Assembly: GCA_018267285.1 (NCBI GenBank)
Contig: JAFDYU010000012.1
Location: 165,944-229,943, forward strand
Direction: 5' to 3'
From: Bacteroidota bacterium
GTDB lineage: Bacteria; Bacteroidota; Bacteroidia; Cytophagales; Cyclobacteriaceae
DNA: 64,000 nt
Shown: piece by piece, positions 26,884-36,384 of the stretch
How positions within the stretch are numbered: the first letter of the stretch is position 1
Layout: every line of letters starts with the position of its first letter
Program-made: the position numbers and the translations under genes
Notes under the pieces: generated by a model
Seen by the model: only the letters and a program-made list of their open reading frames with translations
Databases searched by the model: none
What the model was told of the DNA's origin: nothing

Positions 26884-28222
26884 TTCCTTTTTTCCACAGC
26901 CCTTTGCCCTGCGCATGGAGCGCAGCCTCAACAACGATTGGCCTCGCTTTGTTGATGCGCACCAACAACCCACCCCTACCAGCATTCGGATCAATCCGGA
27001 GAAAAACAGTGGTAAAAATTTAGAAAAAGTTCTGTGGAGCGAATATGGATATTACCTTAATGAGCGGCCTTTGTTTACGTTCGATCCGCTCTTTCATGCA
27101 GGAACCTACTACGTGCAAGAAGCAAGTTCCATGTTTCTCGAACATGCCCTGAAGCAATCGATAGATTTAACTAAGCCGTTGCGCGTATTGGATTTATGTG
27201 CTGCACCGGGAGGCAAATCTACACACCTGCTCAGTTTACTAAACAAAGAATCGTTACTGGTATGCAACGAAACCATCTCCGCTCGTGCTACAATCCTTGC
27301 CGAGAATGTTTGCAAATGGGGGAATTACAATGTAGTGGTGACTAACAATGATCCTGAAACATTTCAAAAATTGGAAGGCTTCTTCGATATAATCCTGGTT
27401 GATGCACCATGCTCGGGCGAAGGTTTGTTCCGAAAAGACAAGTCGGCAATGGAGGAGTGGTCGGAACAAAATGTAGAGCTTTGCACTTTGCGTCAGCGAA
27501 GAATCGTAGATCAAATTTGGCCTGCGTTAAAACAAAATGGTATCTTAATTTACTGCACGTGTACATACAACGAAAAGGAGAATGAGGAAAATATAAAATG
27601 GCTGGTCGACCATAAAAAAGCGGAAAGCATAGCTTTAAACATAAAAAGCGATTGGGGCATTGAAGAAATTCACAACGAAAATAGTTATGGATATCGGTTT
27701 TATCCTCATCAGATAAAAGGCGAAGGTTTTTTTATTTCAGTCATTCAAAAAAAAGAAGAGCAACACGAAATCACCGCTCACACTAAAAAAATATTCGATC
27801 ACCCTCCTAAAAAAATAATTGAGCGCCTCACCAATTGGTTCGCCAATTTTGATGAGATCGAATTTGTGCTTCACAATGAATTGATGTTGGCGTTATCAAA
27901 AAAATATTTATTCGACATTACGTTATTGAACAAAGCCTTACGAATAATTCAAAAAGGAACTGCCGTTGCCACTGCCAAGCACGACAAACTCGTACCCGAA
28001 CATGCCTTTGCACTATCGCATCACATCAATAAAGAAAATTTCAAATCCATTGAACTTAACTATGAACAAGCTATCGCCTATTTAAGAAAAGATGCATTAA
28101 CTATAGAAGGCGAGCGCGGGTATGCACTACTGAATTTTGAAAACACACCGATAGGTTGGGCAAACCTGTTAGGAAACCGTGCGAACAACTTGTATCCATC
28201 GAATTGGAGGATTCGATCCTAA
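26870..28222 (+). CDS. RsmB/RsmF-like rRNA cytosine-C5 methyltransferase
   Basis: A protein of 450 residues from ATG 26870, overlapping the regulator stop by 14 bases. The SAM-binding motif is DLCAAPGGKS (108-117), the two catalytic cysteines are Cys181 in DAPCSGEG and Cys231 in the YCTCTYN motif, as in NOL1/NOP2/Sun enzymes. The N-terminal domain carries RFVDAHQQPTPTSIRINP, and the C-terminal ~120 residues look like the PUA-type RNA-binding domain of RsmF. It likely makes 5-methylcytosine in 16S rRNA; the exact position is not readable here. A TTG nine bases upstream is the only other candidate start. Confidence 0.9.
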   Translation: MAKIDSFFPQPFALRMERSLNNDWPRFVDAHQQPTPTSIRINPEKNSGKNLEKVLWSEYGYYLNERPLFTFDPLFHAGTYYVQEASSMFLEHALKQSIDLTKPLRVLDLCAAPGGKSTHLLSLLNKESLLVCNETISARATILAENVCKWGNYNVVVTNNDPETFQKLEGFFDIILVDAPCSGEGLFRKDKSAMEEWSEQNVELCTLRQRRIVDQIWPALKQNGILIYCTCTYNEKENEENIKWLVDHKKAESIALNIKSDWGIEEIHNENSYGYRFYPHQIKGEGFFISVIQKKEEQHEITAHTKKIFDHPPKKIIERLTNWFANFDEIEFVLHNELMLALSKKYLFDITLLNKALRIIQKGTAVATAKHDKLVPEHAFALSHHINKENFKSIELNYEQAIAYLRKDALTIEGERGYALLNFENTPIGWANLLGNRANNLYPSNWRIRS

Positions 28223-28287
28223 TTCGGTGCGAATGCTTATTCGATAATGGCTAAATCTCTGTAATTTGTAGCCTGTAATTTTGTAAA

Positions 28288-29043
28288 ATGAAAATACTCG
28301 GTATCATTCCGGCACGCTTTGCTTCTTCGCGTTTTCCCGGCAAACCTTTGGTGGATATGCTTGGCCAAACGATGATTCAGCGTGTTTACAATCAAGTGAA
28401 AAAATCGAAATGCCTGACACAACTTGTAGTTGCTACAGACGACAAACGGATTTTCGATCATGTGAAGTCGTTTGGAGGAAACGTATGCATCACAGCTGAA
28501 AACCATCCGAGTGGCACCGATCGGTGTTTTGAAGCACTTTCCTTGCAAAACGAAAAATTTGATTTCGCCATCAACATTCAAGGCGATGAACCGTTCATCG
28601 ATCCAAATCAAATCGATTTACTTTGTTCATCAATCAACATGCAAACAGAACTTGCTACGCTCATTCAAAAAATTTCTGCGTTGGAGCAATTGCTTTCTGT
28701 TGGTGAAGCCAAAGTGGTGATCAACAGCGAACAGGAAGCCATTTACTTTAGTCGCTCTCCAATTCCCTTCGTGCAAAAAACAGAGCAAAAAAACTGGCTG
28801 AACACCGCTACTTTTTATCGGCACGTGGGGCTGTACGCGTACCGCGCAGATGTTTTGGAAAAAATTACCAAGCTCTCTCCTTCGCTTCTCGAAAAAGCCG
28901 AATCGCTGGAGCAACTGCGTTGGATTGAAAATGGCTTTAAAATAAAAACAGTAGAAACCGAAATGGAAGAAAGTATCTGCATCGATACGCCCGAAGATTT
29001 GCAGAAGGCATTAGAGATTTTGAAATCGTCTAAAATCTCTTAA
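28288..29043 (+). CDS. kdsB: 3-deoxy-manno-octulosonate cytidylyltransferase
   Basis: A 251-residue CMP-Kdo synthetase. It couples CTP and Kdo before Kdo is added to lipid A, so it marks a Gram-negative envelope. The motifs IIPARFASSRFPGKPL (nucleotide loop), VVATDD, ENHPSGTDRCFEAL and NIQGDEPFI are all present in order; SRSPIPF and FYRHVGLYAYRADVL follow. Length is normal. Its stop overlaps the stop of the convergent Y-family polymerase by four bases. No terminator is seen between the two. Confidence 0.97.
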   Translation: MKILGIIPARFASSRFPGKPLVDMLGQTMIQRVYNQVKKSKCLTQLVVATDDKRIFDHVKSFGGNVCITAENHPSGTDRCFEALSLQNEKFDFAINIQGDEPFIDPNQIDLLCSSINMQTELATLIQKISALEQLLSVGEAKVVINSEQEAIYFSRSPIPFVQKTEQKNWLNTATFYRHVGLYAYRADVLEKITKLSPSLLEKAESLEQLRWIENGFKIKTVETEMEESICIDTPEDLQKALEILKSSKIS

Positions 29044-30350
29044 AAATTACTCAAATCAATTTCTGAAGAATCCAGTCCTAGTTCTTCCATTTGCTCTGCC
29101 AACGATTTATCGCCATGCAAATCTTTCACCGAGCCAAAGCCAATGGCATCGCGCATGACGGGGGCACCTCCCAACTCGGCCGCCTTCATAATTTTATCGA
29201 GGCCGTATTTATTTTTTACATCGTACACCAACTTGCGCAAGCGGTCTTTGGTAACGTTGTTTTCAAACAAATGATATTGTAGCGCATCGTCAGAAATAAA
29301 ACTACTCACATACACACACATGGCTTTTACGCCTGTGTTGATGATCGGGCCGCTGTGGTTTTTCTCTTCGTAAATTTTCATTCGCCCCCTCACAATATTC
29401 ATCATCTCCATACCATCTTGCACAGGCTTTTGCAAACGCACATGGTCTTTCCATGTGTGCTCCTCATACGTTGAATAAAAGCCAAGCTCCCGGCAAAACA
29501 CGCCATTGCGCACCATTCGTTTTTCCAACGTCATGCAAAGCGATATCAATAATTTTTCAAGGTTCTCGACCGACTTTCTTTTGTCGACAGATATTTGCCG
29601 CATAGCCTGCATACTTTTGTATCCTTCGCTGGTTGTATCAATTTCTACTTCGTGAAAATTGAGGCGTTGGTACCAGTAGTAGCCTACAATGCTTTTGCAC
29701 GCAGCACGGATAAAGTCGGGTTTGGTGTGGCGAAGCTGCAAGGGTGTGAATATTCCTGCGTTCATCAGCCGCTCAGACATCCCGCGGCCAATGCCCGGCA
29801 AATCGGTAAGTTTTAATTTGGAAAGAATAGAGTCAATATTTTCAGGGATGATCACGGTGAGGCCGTCCGGTTTTTTTAAATCCGAGCCCAGCTTAGCAAG
29901 AAATGCATTGGGCGCAATGCCAATGGAACATTTGAGCCAATCGCCCACATCGTTGTGAATATCTTTTTTGATTTTATGTGCAAGCCGTTCAAGGTCTGCA
30001 AGATTTTTGTATATCAATTTATAATCGGTGAGATCGATAATCGCCTCGTCAATGCTTTTGGGAATAACATCTTCCGAATACCTTCTGAGTACATTCATAA
30101 TCTTGATGTGGTATTCGCGGTAGCGATTGGGGTGGGTTTCGAGCGGCACAATATCCGGACAAAGCTGCACCGCCTCATTCAAACGCATACCTGTTTTTAC
30201 ACCAAATTTTTTTGCTTCTATGGACGGAGCGATAACACAACCAAACTTACCGGTATAGGCACACACCCCCACGGGCCGGCCACGCAGCCAATAGTTTACC
30301 TGTTGTTCGCAACTGGCAAAAAAGCTATTCATGTCGATGAACATGATCAT
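29040..30350 (-). CDS. dinB: Y-family DNA polymerase (DinB/Pol IV-like)
   Basis: A translesion polymerase of about 436 residues. The palm metal ligands are in MFIDMNSFFASCEQQ (Asp near residue 6) and SIDEAIIDL (Asp-Glu near 102). The helix-hairpin-helix LTDLPGIGRGMSERL follows the palm, then the little-finger domain. I place the start at ATG 30350 because the longer frame (to 30410) begins inside the T tract of the terminator at 30418-30451 and adds 20 residues unlike the family. The sequence is intermediate between DinB and UmuC, and the long C-terminus and SIDE motif fit either; no UmuD gene is present. It has no lexA-type site that I could identify. Confidence 0.85.
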   Translation of the reverse strand: MIMFIDMNSFFASCEQQVNYWLRGRPVGVCAYTGKFGCVIAPSIEAKKFGVKTGMRLNEAVQLCPDIVPLETHPNRYREYHIKIMNVLRRYSEDVIPKSIDEAIIDLTDYKLIYKNLADLERLAHKIKKDIHNDVGDWLKCSIGIAPNAFLAKLGSDLKKPDGLTVIIPENIDSILSKLKLTDLPGIGRGMSERLMNAGIFTPLQLRHTKPDFIRAACKSIVGYYWYQRLNFHEVEIDTTSEGYKSMQAMRQISVDKRKSVENLEKLLISLCMTLEKRMVRNGVFCRELGFYSTYEEHTWKDHVRLQKPVQDGMEMMNIVRGRMKIYEEKNHSGPIINTGVKAMCVYVSSFISDDALQYHLFENNVTKDRLRKLVYDVKNKYGLDKIMKAAELGGAPVMRDAIGFGSVKDLHGDKSLAEQMEELGLDSSEIDLSNF

Positions 30351-30417
30351 ACCACAAGTTACAGACAATTCGGGTATGAATTTGCAGCCACGAAGATCGA
30401 AATTGCTCAAAATAAAA

Positions 30418-30451
30418 AACTGATGTTACGCGAATTTGCGCAACATCAGTT
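30418..30451 (-). terminator. terminator hairpin with repeat-family ends
   Basis: Arms AACTGATGTTACGC (30418-30431) and GCGCAACATCAGTT (30438-30451) pair over 10 + 3 bp around one mismatch and a 6-base loop, with a T-rich tail on the minus strand (TTTTTTATTTTG). It ends the amidohydrolase operon. The left arm equals the left end of the 39299-39446 element. Confidence 0.8.
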
Positions 30452-30476
30452 TAAGACATTTTTACGAAGGAAGGAT

Positions 30477-31790
30477 TTACTTCTTGCTTACGCCCGGTTC
30501 ACGTTTCAAAAACTCATCGTACAGCTGGGTCTGCCTGCTTACCATTGGTATCTGCCATCCATCGATGAATACCTGTTTGATTTGTGTTTTCGTTTCAAAC
30601 GGATCTCCGGTGCAAATAAATAAAGTTGCATTTTTTCCTACCTCAATCGAGCCCAATTTATCGGCCACTCCAAAAATTTCGGCTGGTGTAATCGTTATCG
30701 CCTTCAACGCTTCTTCCCTACCCATTCCGTAGGCAGCGGCAAAGCCTGCGTGGTACGGCAAGTTCCGATAATTTTGATTACCCGTTTCGTTAGACCGGAT
30801 CGCCACCTTTACGCCCGCTTTAAACAAAAGCCCCGCATTGGTATAGGCCTGATCGTATCGGTCGTAATCATGAGCAGGCAACTCAAGCACACCTCCGGTT
30901 ACCACGGGTATTTTTGCTTTGGCAATTTCATCGGCAACGCGCCAACCTTCGGCCACCCCGGTGAGCACCGGTTTCTTAATCTTTTTATCTTTTATCCACT
31001 TTAAGGCTGCCCGAATGTCTTTGGCTGAATTGGCTTCGATCAACAATGAAGAATTACCACTCACTGCCGGAAGCAGAGCCTGCATCTCCGGATAGTACCC
31101 TGCGCTTTTTCCTTTGGTAGCAGAATCAACTTGGTAATATTGAACGGCACGCTCCCACACCTCATCGAGTTTTTTCAAAGCGGTCTCGGTAGCTTTTTTA
31201 ATCTCATCGTCTGCTCTGCGGTCGAAGAAACCCCTGCGGCCTTCGTGTGGAAAATTCATTACCACACCCTCAAAGCCGGCAAACATCTGGTCTGGTGTAT
31301 AACCATGCAAGTTGATGAGCGCGGCCGTACCAGGAAATAAACCGCCTGCGGGTGAAGCCAATGCAGTTGTAACTCCGCTGATGCGTGTGATTGGAATGGC
31401 AACCGCATTGGGGTTAACTGCCGTGAGCGCTTTCATCTGCGGTACCAGTTCGCCAATCTCGTTAAAATCCTGAGTGCGTGGGTCGGAACCAATTTCGCTC
31501 ATACCAATGTGTGTACCTCCGTCAATCATTCCCGGGTAGATGAAGAGGCCTTTGCAGTCGATCGTTTCAACTCCTTGCGGAACAGAAACATTTTCGCCCA
31601 CGCTTGTTATCTTACCATTGCTAATAATTACAGTTCCATTTTTGATTGTTCCTTTTGTTACGGTCTCAATGGTGGCGTTCGTTAAAGCAAACGATCCATA
31701 CTTGGCTTTTGGGCTCTGAGCTTCGATGTGAAATACGAGTGCACAAAGCAATGCGGTAAACAATCCTGAAAAAAGTTGAAGGCTTTTCAT
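30477..31790 (-). CDS. exported amidohydrolase-like protein (third of three)
   Basis: A 437-residue protein with signal peptide ending HIEAQ. It has the urease/amidohydrolase composite fold: a beta-sandwich start (NATIETVTKGTIKNGTVIISNGKI) and the strand FIYPGMIDGGTHIGM where the canonical metal motif D-x-H-x-H should be. Only one of the two histidines is present (G-G-T-H). It keeps a TGVAEGWRVADEIAKAKIPVV stretch and the closing ITPAEIFGVADKLGSIEVGKNATL. Relatives are imidazolonepropionase-like or dipeptidase-like. The loss of a metal ligand suggests a changed or absent activity. It begins 3 bases after the second gene of the operon. Confidence 0.8.
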   Translation of the reverse strand: MKSLQLFSGLFTALLCALVFHIEAQSPKAKYGSFALTNATIETVTKGTIKNGTVIISNGKITSVGENVSVPQGVETIDCKGLFIYPGMIDGGTHIGMSEIGSDPRTQDFNEIGELVPQMKALTAVNPNAVAIPITRISGVTTALASPAGGLFPGTAALINLHGYTPDQMFAGFEGVVMNFPHEGRRGFFDRRADDEIKKATETALKKLDEVWERAVQYYQVDSATKGKSAGYYPEMQALLPAVSGNSSLLIEANSAKDIRAALKWIKDKKIKKPVLTGVAEGWRVADEIAKAKIPVVTGGVLELPAHDYDRYDQAYTNAGLLFKAGVKVAIRSNETGNQNYRNLPYHAGFAAAYGMGREEALKAITITPAEIFGVADKLGSIEVGKNATLFICTGDPFETKTQIKQVFIDGWQIPMVSRQTQLYDEFLKREPGVSKK

Positions 31791-31793
31791 AGT

Positions 31794-33191
31794 TTATTTT
31801 TTATCAAGTTGTGTTTCTTTCTCTGCGGTATTCATCTCTGAAGATAGGCCAAACAAAAATTCTGTTCCGTCCATGCAACGATCAATACCTTTTTCGGATG
31901 GGATAATATCATCCAGATTTTGCTTGGGGTCTACCAGCAGGCGCATGTCGGCCGGATCGTGCTCGCGATCGAACCGAACGATGCCATCTACAATTGTATA
32001 TTGAGGAACACCATAAATAGAAAGCGGATGATTTTTAAAAATTGCGATATCGGCATCCTTACCTTTTTCAAGCGAACCGGTTCTTGAGTCGATACCGAGT
32101 TGCTTTGCCGGATTGATGGTGATGAGTGAAAGTGCTTCTTCATCAGACAGGCCGCCATACTTTTGCGTTTTCCCTGCTTCGTGGTATAGATGGCGCATCA
32201 TCTCGGCATCGTCCGAATTTACGGAGGTGATCACGCCATTGCGGGTAAGGATGGCCGCATTGTAGGCAGTAGAATAATACACCTCGAATTTGTACGCCCA
32301 CCAATCTGAAAACACAGAGGCCATCGCCCCGAACGAAGCGATCTCGGGAGCTACTTTAAAACCTTCGTTCGCATGTTGAAATACCAAACGCTTAATACCA
32401 AAATCTTTGCAAACTTTCATCAGCATAAAAATTTCGTCTGCCCGGTAACTGTGGCAGTGAATAATGATATTTCCTTTTAATATTTCGGCAAGCGTTTCCA
32501 TACGAAGGTTGTACACCGGAGGCTGGCCGTGAAATCCTTTTGTCAATTTATTTTTATTGTACGCATCCCAATCGTTCATATACTTTTGTGCATCGGAAAA
32601 TGATTTGCGGATAACAAACTCTACCCCCATACGGGTGCGGGGCACAATTTGGCTGCCACCACCATGTACGCGAGTTGGGTTTTCTCCGAGTGCAAACTTT
32701 ATGGTGCGGGGAGCGCCTTCCATTTTCATGGCATCGTTGTCGAATGTACCGTATCGGAGTTTCAGTGTTTCGCACTGACCGCCAATAGCATTGGCAGAAC
32801 CGTGCATGGCATGAACGGCCGTAACACCACCGGCCAACGCACGGTAAATTGACATTTGCAACGGATTAATTACATCTCCTTCTGCCACTTCGGCTGTTAC
32901 GGGGCTCGTCATCTCATTGATTCCGTCAATGGCAATGTGCGAGTGCGGATCGATGATGCCGGGCATCACAAACAAACCTTTGGCATCGATGATCTTTGTT
33001 CCTTGTGGTGCCGAAATATTTTTCGCAATCTGAGCTATTTTACCGTCTTTCACCAGCACATCGGTTTCGGTTAACGTACCTTGAGTTACCGTAAGTACCG
33101 TACCGTTTTTAATGAGCAGGTTTCCCCGATCTTGTGCCACACCTGTTAATGCACAACAGCTTGCTATATAAATTGAAAGTATTTTCTTCAT
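31794..33191 (-). CDS. exported metal-dependent amidohydrolase (second of three)
   Basis: A 465-residue exported protein (MKKILSIYIASCCALTGVAQ). It keeps the canonical binuclear-metal motif in VMPGIIDPHSHIAID (D-x-H-x-H), the later His in IIHCHSYRADEI and FQHANEG, and an Asp in the VNSDDAEMMRHL loop, so it is probably the catalytically competent member. The C-terminal LGIDSRTGSLEKGKDADIAIFKNHPLSIYG is standard for amidohydrolases. Substrate is not known; dipeptides or cyclic amides such as imidazolonepropionate are the relatives' substrates. It sits between two relatives with altered metal motifs, with gaps of 6 and 3 bases. Confidence 0.85.
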   Translation of the reverse strand: MKKILSIYIASCCALTGVAQDRGNLLIKNGTVLTVTQGTLTETDVLVKDGKIAQIAKNISAPQGTKIIDAKGLFVMPGIIDPHSHIAIDGINEMTSPVTAEVAEGDVINPLQMSIYRALAGGVTAVHAMHGSANAIGGQCETLKLRYGTFDNDAMKMEGAPRTIKFALGENPTRVHGGGSQIVPRTRMGVEFVIRKSFSDAQKYMNDWDAYNKNKLTKGFHGQPPVYNLRMETLAEILKGNIIIHCHSYRADEIFMLMKVCKDFGIKRLVFQHANEGFKVAPEIASFGAMASVFSDWWAYKFEVYYSTAYNAAILTRNGVITSVNSDDAEMMRHLYHEAGKTQKYGGLSDEEALSLITINPAKQLGIDSRTGSLEKGKDADIAIFKNHPLSIYGVPQYTIVDGIVRFDREHDPADMRLLVDPKQNLDDIIPSEKGIDRCMDGTEFLFGLSSEMNTAEKETQLDKK

Positions 33192-33197
33192 ATCAAA

Positions 33198-34889
33198 TTA
33201 TTTTGATTTTGGATCACGAGTGCCTTTTACCGGAAAGCTTTCGGTGCCTCCGGGAGTCATAGTCCCTTCAATGGAATTTTTATCTATGGTAAGCGATGCA
33301 TCCACGTTTAGCGAGGATCCGTTATCATCGTACACAAACGAAAACGTCAGTTTATTTTTGTCGATCGAAACATTTTTAAGTTCTGTCGTTTTGTTGTTCA
33401 TGCTATTGGATATCGTTCCTGAATAGCTCCCCTTCTCTTCTTTAATTATGATTTTTCCGGTAACCGTGCCATCGGGTGTTTCGGCAGAATAGTTCCAGGT
33501 CCCCTGCCCAACTACTTTGGCATCTGGTTTCTTTTCAGCTTTAGTTTCTGTTTCGTACAGTGTGCCGTCTACAAAAACATATTTTACTTTTGCTTTTTCA
33601 TTAAAGTAGGGTTTATCGGTGAGCACCAGGTTGGCTATTTTTCCATTATCGATGGTGCCAAGCCGGTCATCAAGCCCGAGTAATTTTGCCGGGTTGGTGG
33701 TTAATGCCGCCAGCGTTTCATCTTCGGTTAATCCGGCCGCAATTATCCTTCGCAGATTAGCCGAAATATCTTTTGTTTTGGCGCTCAGTGCAGAAAACCC
33801 AAACACGATTCCTGCTTTATTAAACTCCTTAGCCTGAGATGTGTACAGCCCAATAGATTCCTTCTGTCTTTTTTCAAGAGCTTCGCGTTCCAAATCAAAA
33901 GCAGTTTTAGTTTCTTTTTTGGATTGATCTGTTTTTGTATTCTCTTTTTTTACTTCATCGGGCAAATCTAGAGAAAGGAAGGTTTTTGCTCCGGACGATT
34001 TAATTTTGTTAAGGATAGGCCATCCTTCTTTTACATTAGCAATAATCAACTGAAAATTTAAATCGTTTTTCAGGGTAAATATCCGTTGTGTTTCCATCAC
34101 CTGTTCTGATTTAAAGAGCACCGGCAACTTTTGGTCGATTACCGGGTAGAACGCTTCGAGCACTCGGTCATTCGCTGGACGAGCGGATGCACTTTTGTTT
34201 GAAGCATAAAGAGATTGATACGATTTGCTCAGCGAGGCATTTCGGTAAAGCTCGCGCCACTTGGCCATTACCGCCATTACCGTGTTGGGGTAAAGCCCCA
34301 TAGTTCCGCGCAGTTCTGAGTAAAGCGCTGCATCGCTTACAAGCACCATATCATCGGGTGAGTTGCCGCCCAACAAAACAATCGCAGCACGCCCCGGCAA
34401 AAAGTTGCCATACGGCACAACCTGAGATACTGTAAACCCAAGATTGCGCAGCTCCTCTACCGATTTATCATTTGGATTTAAGAAATCGCGTACATCGTTT
34501 TGAGGCGTTAGGCCTACCCGGTCTGCCGGTGGGTTGCCGGGGTCTTTCGGCTTTTCTTTATCTTTTTCTTCTTTGGGTTTGGTAACGCCTGTGTGAGACA
34601 GGCCATCTATAAACCCGGCATAAACAAACAACGAATCGCCTTTGATAACCACCGCATCGGGCGGGATGGTTGCTCCAGCACTTACTGCCGTAATCAAACC
34701 ATCTTTTACTATCACAGTTCCTTTTTCAATTTTACGCCCGGGTGCCTGAATAATGGTGGCGTTTGAAATGGCGTACGTTCTGCCCACGGGTGCTACTGAT
34801 TTTTCGGTTTGCGCAAAAATGATTCCGGGCAAAAAGAAAAAAAGCATGGCCATACGGAGGGGCTTCCTTCTATAAAAAAATCTTATCAT
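33198..34889 (-). CDS. exported amidohydrolase-like protein (first of three)
   Basis: A 563-residue exported protein with signal MAMLFFFLPGIIFAQ (in-frame ATGs at residues 13 and 15 are alternative starts). The amidohydrolase-like body has VYAGFIDGLSHTGV in place of D-x-H-x-H, so again one His is lost, with a Lys/Glu/Pro-rich insertion (about 103-118) and a charged coiled-coil patch near 300-345. The last 115 residues form a separate beta domain (GTWNYSAETPDGTVTGKIIIK), repeated-strand and probably extracellular. It opens the operon, whose promoter is proposed at 34912-34941. Confidence 0.8.
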   Translation of the reverse strand: MIRFFYRRKPLRMAMLFFFLPGIIFAQTEKSVAPVGRTYAISNATIIQAPGRKIEKGTVIVKDGLITAVSAGATIPPDAVVIKGDSLFVYAGFIDGLSHTGVTKPKEEKDKEKPKDPGNPPADRVGLTPQNDVRDFLNPNDKSVEELRNLGFTVSQVVPYGNFLPGRAAIVLLGGNSPDDMVLVSDAALYSELRGTMGLYPNTVMAVMAKWRELYRNASLSKSYQSLYASNKSASARPANDRVLEAFYPVIDQKLPVLFKSEQVMETQRIFTLKNDLNFQLIIANVKEGWPILNKIKSSGAKTFLSLDLPDEVKKENTKTDQSKKETKTAFDLEREALEKRQKESIGLYTSQAKEFNKAGIVFGFSALSAKTKDISANLRRIIAAGLTEDETLAALTTNPAKLLGLDDRLGTIDNGKIANLVLTDKPYFNEKAKVKYVFVDGTLYETETKAEKKPDAKVVGQGTWNYSAETPDGTVTGKIIIKEEKGSYSGTISNSMNNKTTELKNVSIDKNKLTFSFVYDDNGSSLNVDASLTIDKNSIEGTMTPGGTESFPVKGTRDPKSK

Positions 34890-34911
34890 AATGAATAAGG
34901 TTAAGGTCAGG

Positions 34912-34941
34912 GCAAAGTAGCCGATTTAGCACTGACAACAA
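34912..34941 (-). promoter_or_regulatory. possible promoter of the amidohydrolase operon
   Basis: On the minus strand TTG (34941-34939), 19 bases, then TACTTTGC (34919-34912), a weaker match to TAnnTTTG. It is 22 bases before the start codon. Confidence 0.4.
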
Positions 34942-34995
34942 AACCCGTTACAGGAATGGTATTTTTTTTTACGTTAGTGGTTTAAGTAAACGTTT

Positions 34996-36348
34996 TCACC
35001 GCCTGGTTGCAGTGGGCACAACGGCCAAACTTTCATTGCCACTATCGTTAACGCTTTGTACAGCAAAAAAATAATTGTCTTTACTGATGGGCAAAACCAT
35101 TTCCCGATCTGTGGTAAATATTTTTTTCTGCCAGAACGCGCTCGTTGTTTCTCTCATCAAAACATAATAGCCTTTCGCTTTACCCATTTTGGGGGCATCC
35201 CAGGTAAGTGTCGTAAAATTTCCGAGCCGTTTGGCTTCAATCTTAACTTCGGTTGGCATCGAGGGTGCTTTGGCAAGGCTTGCCAGATTTGCAAGATTGA
35301 CGGCTGTATTTTTTCTAAGATATTCAAAGTCCATAAACTCGGGCAGATCACCAAACTGGATTCCGTTTTCAACGTGTACGTCTTTATGCTGGTGATTAAA
35401 ATTCTCGTTCATTTCTGTAAGCCTGACAGCCGCATATCCTTGTTCAACATAAGGAGTATGATCGCCACCTCGCAAGAAGCGATCGTTTCGGTAAACCATT
35501 ACCACTTCAATATTTTCAACATAACGCTCTCCAATTTCTTTAACGTACCGTGCCAGTTGGCGGGCTTTGCCATCGTTTTCCCAACCGTATTGGCGTATTT
35601 GTTTTGCGTTTTTCTCGATTTCATAAATCGGCAAGCCTTCGCTGAATACCCTCAGTTTTGTGTTGTCGATAATATTCGTTTCGTTGCTGTGGTTGCTGCC
35701 CACAATATCGTTGTTTAGTACGGCTTCGATATTCCAGTTTTCTTTTTTTGCTTTACCGGCCAAATAATACGCACCGAGCAATCCTTGTTCTTCTCCGCTT
35801 ACGGCAACAAAAATTATCGTAGCCGGAAAAGTATGTTTACTCATAATCCGTGCACATTCTATCACGGCTGCTACGCCACTGCCATCGTCATTGGCACCGG
35901 GTGCATCGCCTACGCTGTCCATCACATTGGTGCGCATGTTATCCAAGTGGCCGCTGATTAAAAAAATTCGGTTGTCGTTTGGGTCGGTTCCTTTTAACGT
36001 GGCCATCACATTACCGAGAACAATATCTCGATCCACCCTTCTTTTATCTGCTTTGTAGGATGTGTTATCAATCACTGCAGACAGGCGACCGTTGCTCGAT
36101 TTGGCAAACTGATTGAATTTGCTCAGCACCCAATTCTTTGCAGCGCCAATTCCACGCTTCGGATCGCGCTGCGTACTCAGTGTATTACGTGTACCTATGC
36201 CTACCAATGTGCGGATGTACGATTGAAGCGAGTCGGCACTCACCTCGCGCACCATTTCAGATATTTCTTTGTCGCGGTTGATAATGGTTTGTGCAAACAG
36301 TTGAGATGAAATCATCATCAAAGACAGAATTGAAATTTTCTTTATCAT
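34996..36348 (-). CDS. exported M28-family zinc metallopeptidase
   Basis: A 450-residue protein with signal peptide (to LFAQ, residue 20). The zinc ligands of M28 aminopeptidases are visible: His134 in ISGHLDNM, Asp154 in PGANDDGSG, Glu186 and Glu187 in VSGEEQGLLG (catalytic base and ligand), an Asp in NNDIVG near 215, and a late His in GGDHTPYVEQGY. The C-terminal ~85 residues resemble a fibronectin-III domain (PTEVKIEAKRLGNFTTLTWD). It probably trims peptides outside the inner membrane. It may be part of the transcript beginning at galK, since only 36 bases separate it from the symporter. Confidence 0.92.
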   Translation of the reverse strand: MIKKISILSLMMISSQLFAQTIINRDKEISEMVREVSADSLQSYIRTLVGIGTRNTLSTQRDPKRGIGAAKNWVLSKFNQFAKSSNGRLSAVIDNTSYKADKRRVDRDIVLGNVMATLKGTDPNDNRIFLISGHLDNMRTNVMDSVGDAPGANDDGSGVAAVIECARIMSKHTFPATIIFVAVSGEEQGLLGAYYLAGKAKKENWNIEAVLNNDIVGSNHSNETNIIDNTKLRVFSEGLPIYEIEKNAKQIRQYGWENDGKARQLARYVKEIGERYVENIEVVMVYRNDRFLRGGDHTPYVEQGYAAVRLTEMNENFNHQHKDVHVENGIQFGDLPEFMDFEYLRKNTAVNLANLASLAKAPSMPTEVKIEAKRLGNFTTLTWDAPKMGKAKGYYVLMRETTSAFWQKKIFTTDREMVLPISKDNYFFAVQSVNDSGNESLAVVPTATRR

Positions 36349-36384
36349 ATTTTTTCAATTTAAAATCATCGTTAAAAAAATGAT

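Noticed and set aside
28276-28283. TAATTTTG next to kdsB
   Set aside because: It lies 4 bases before the start codon, so the transcript would begin inside the gene.
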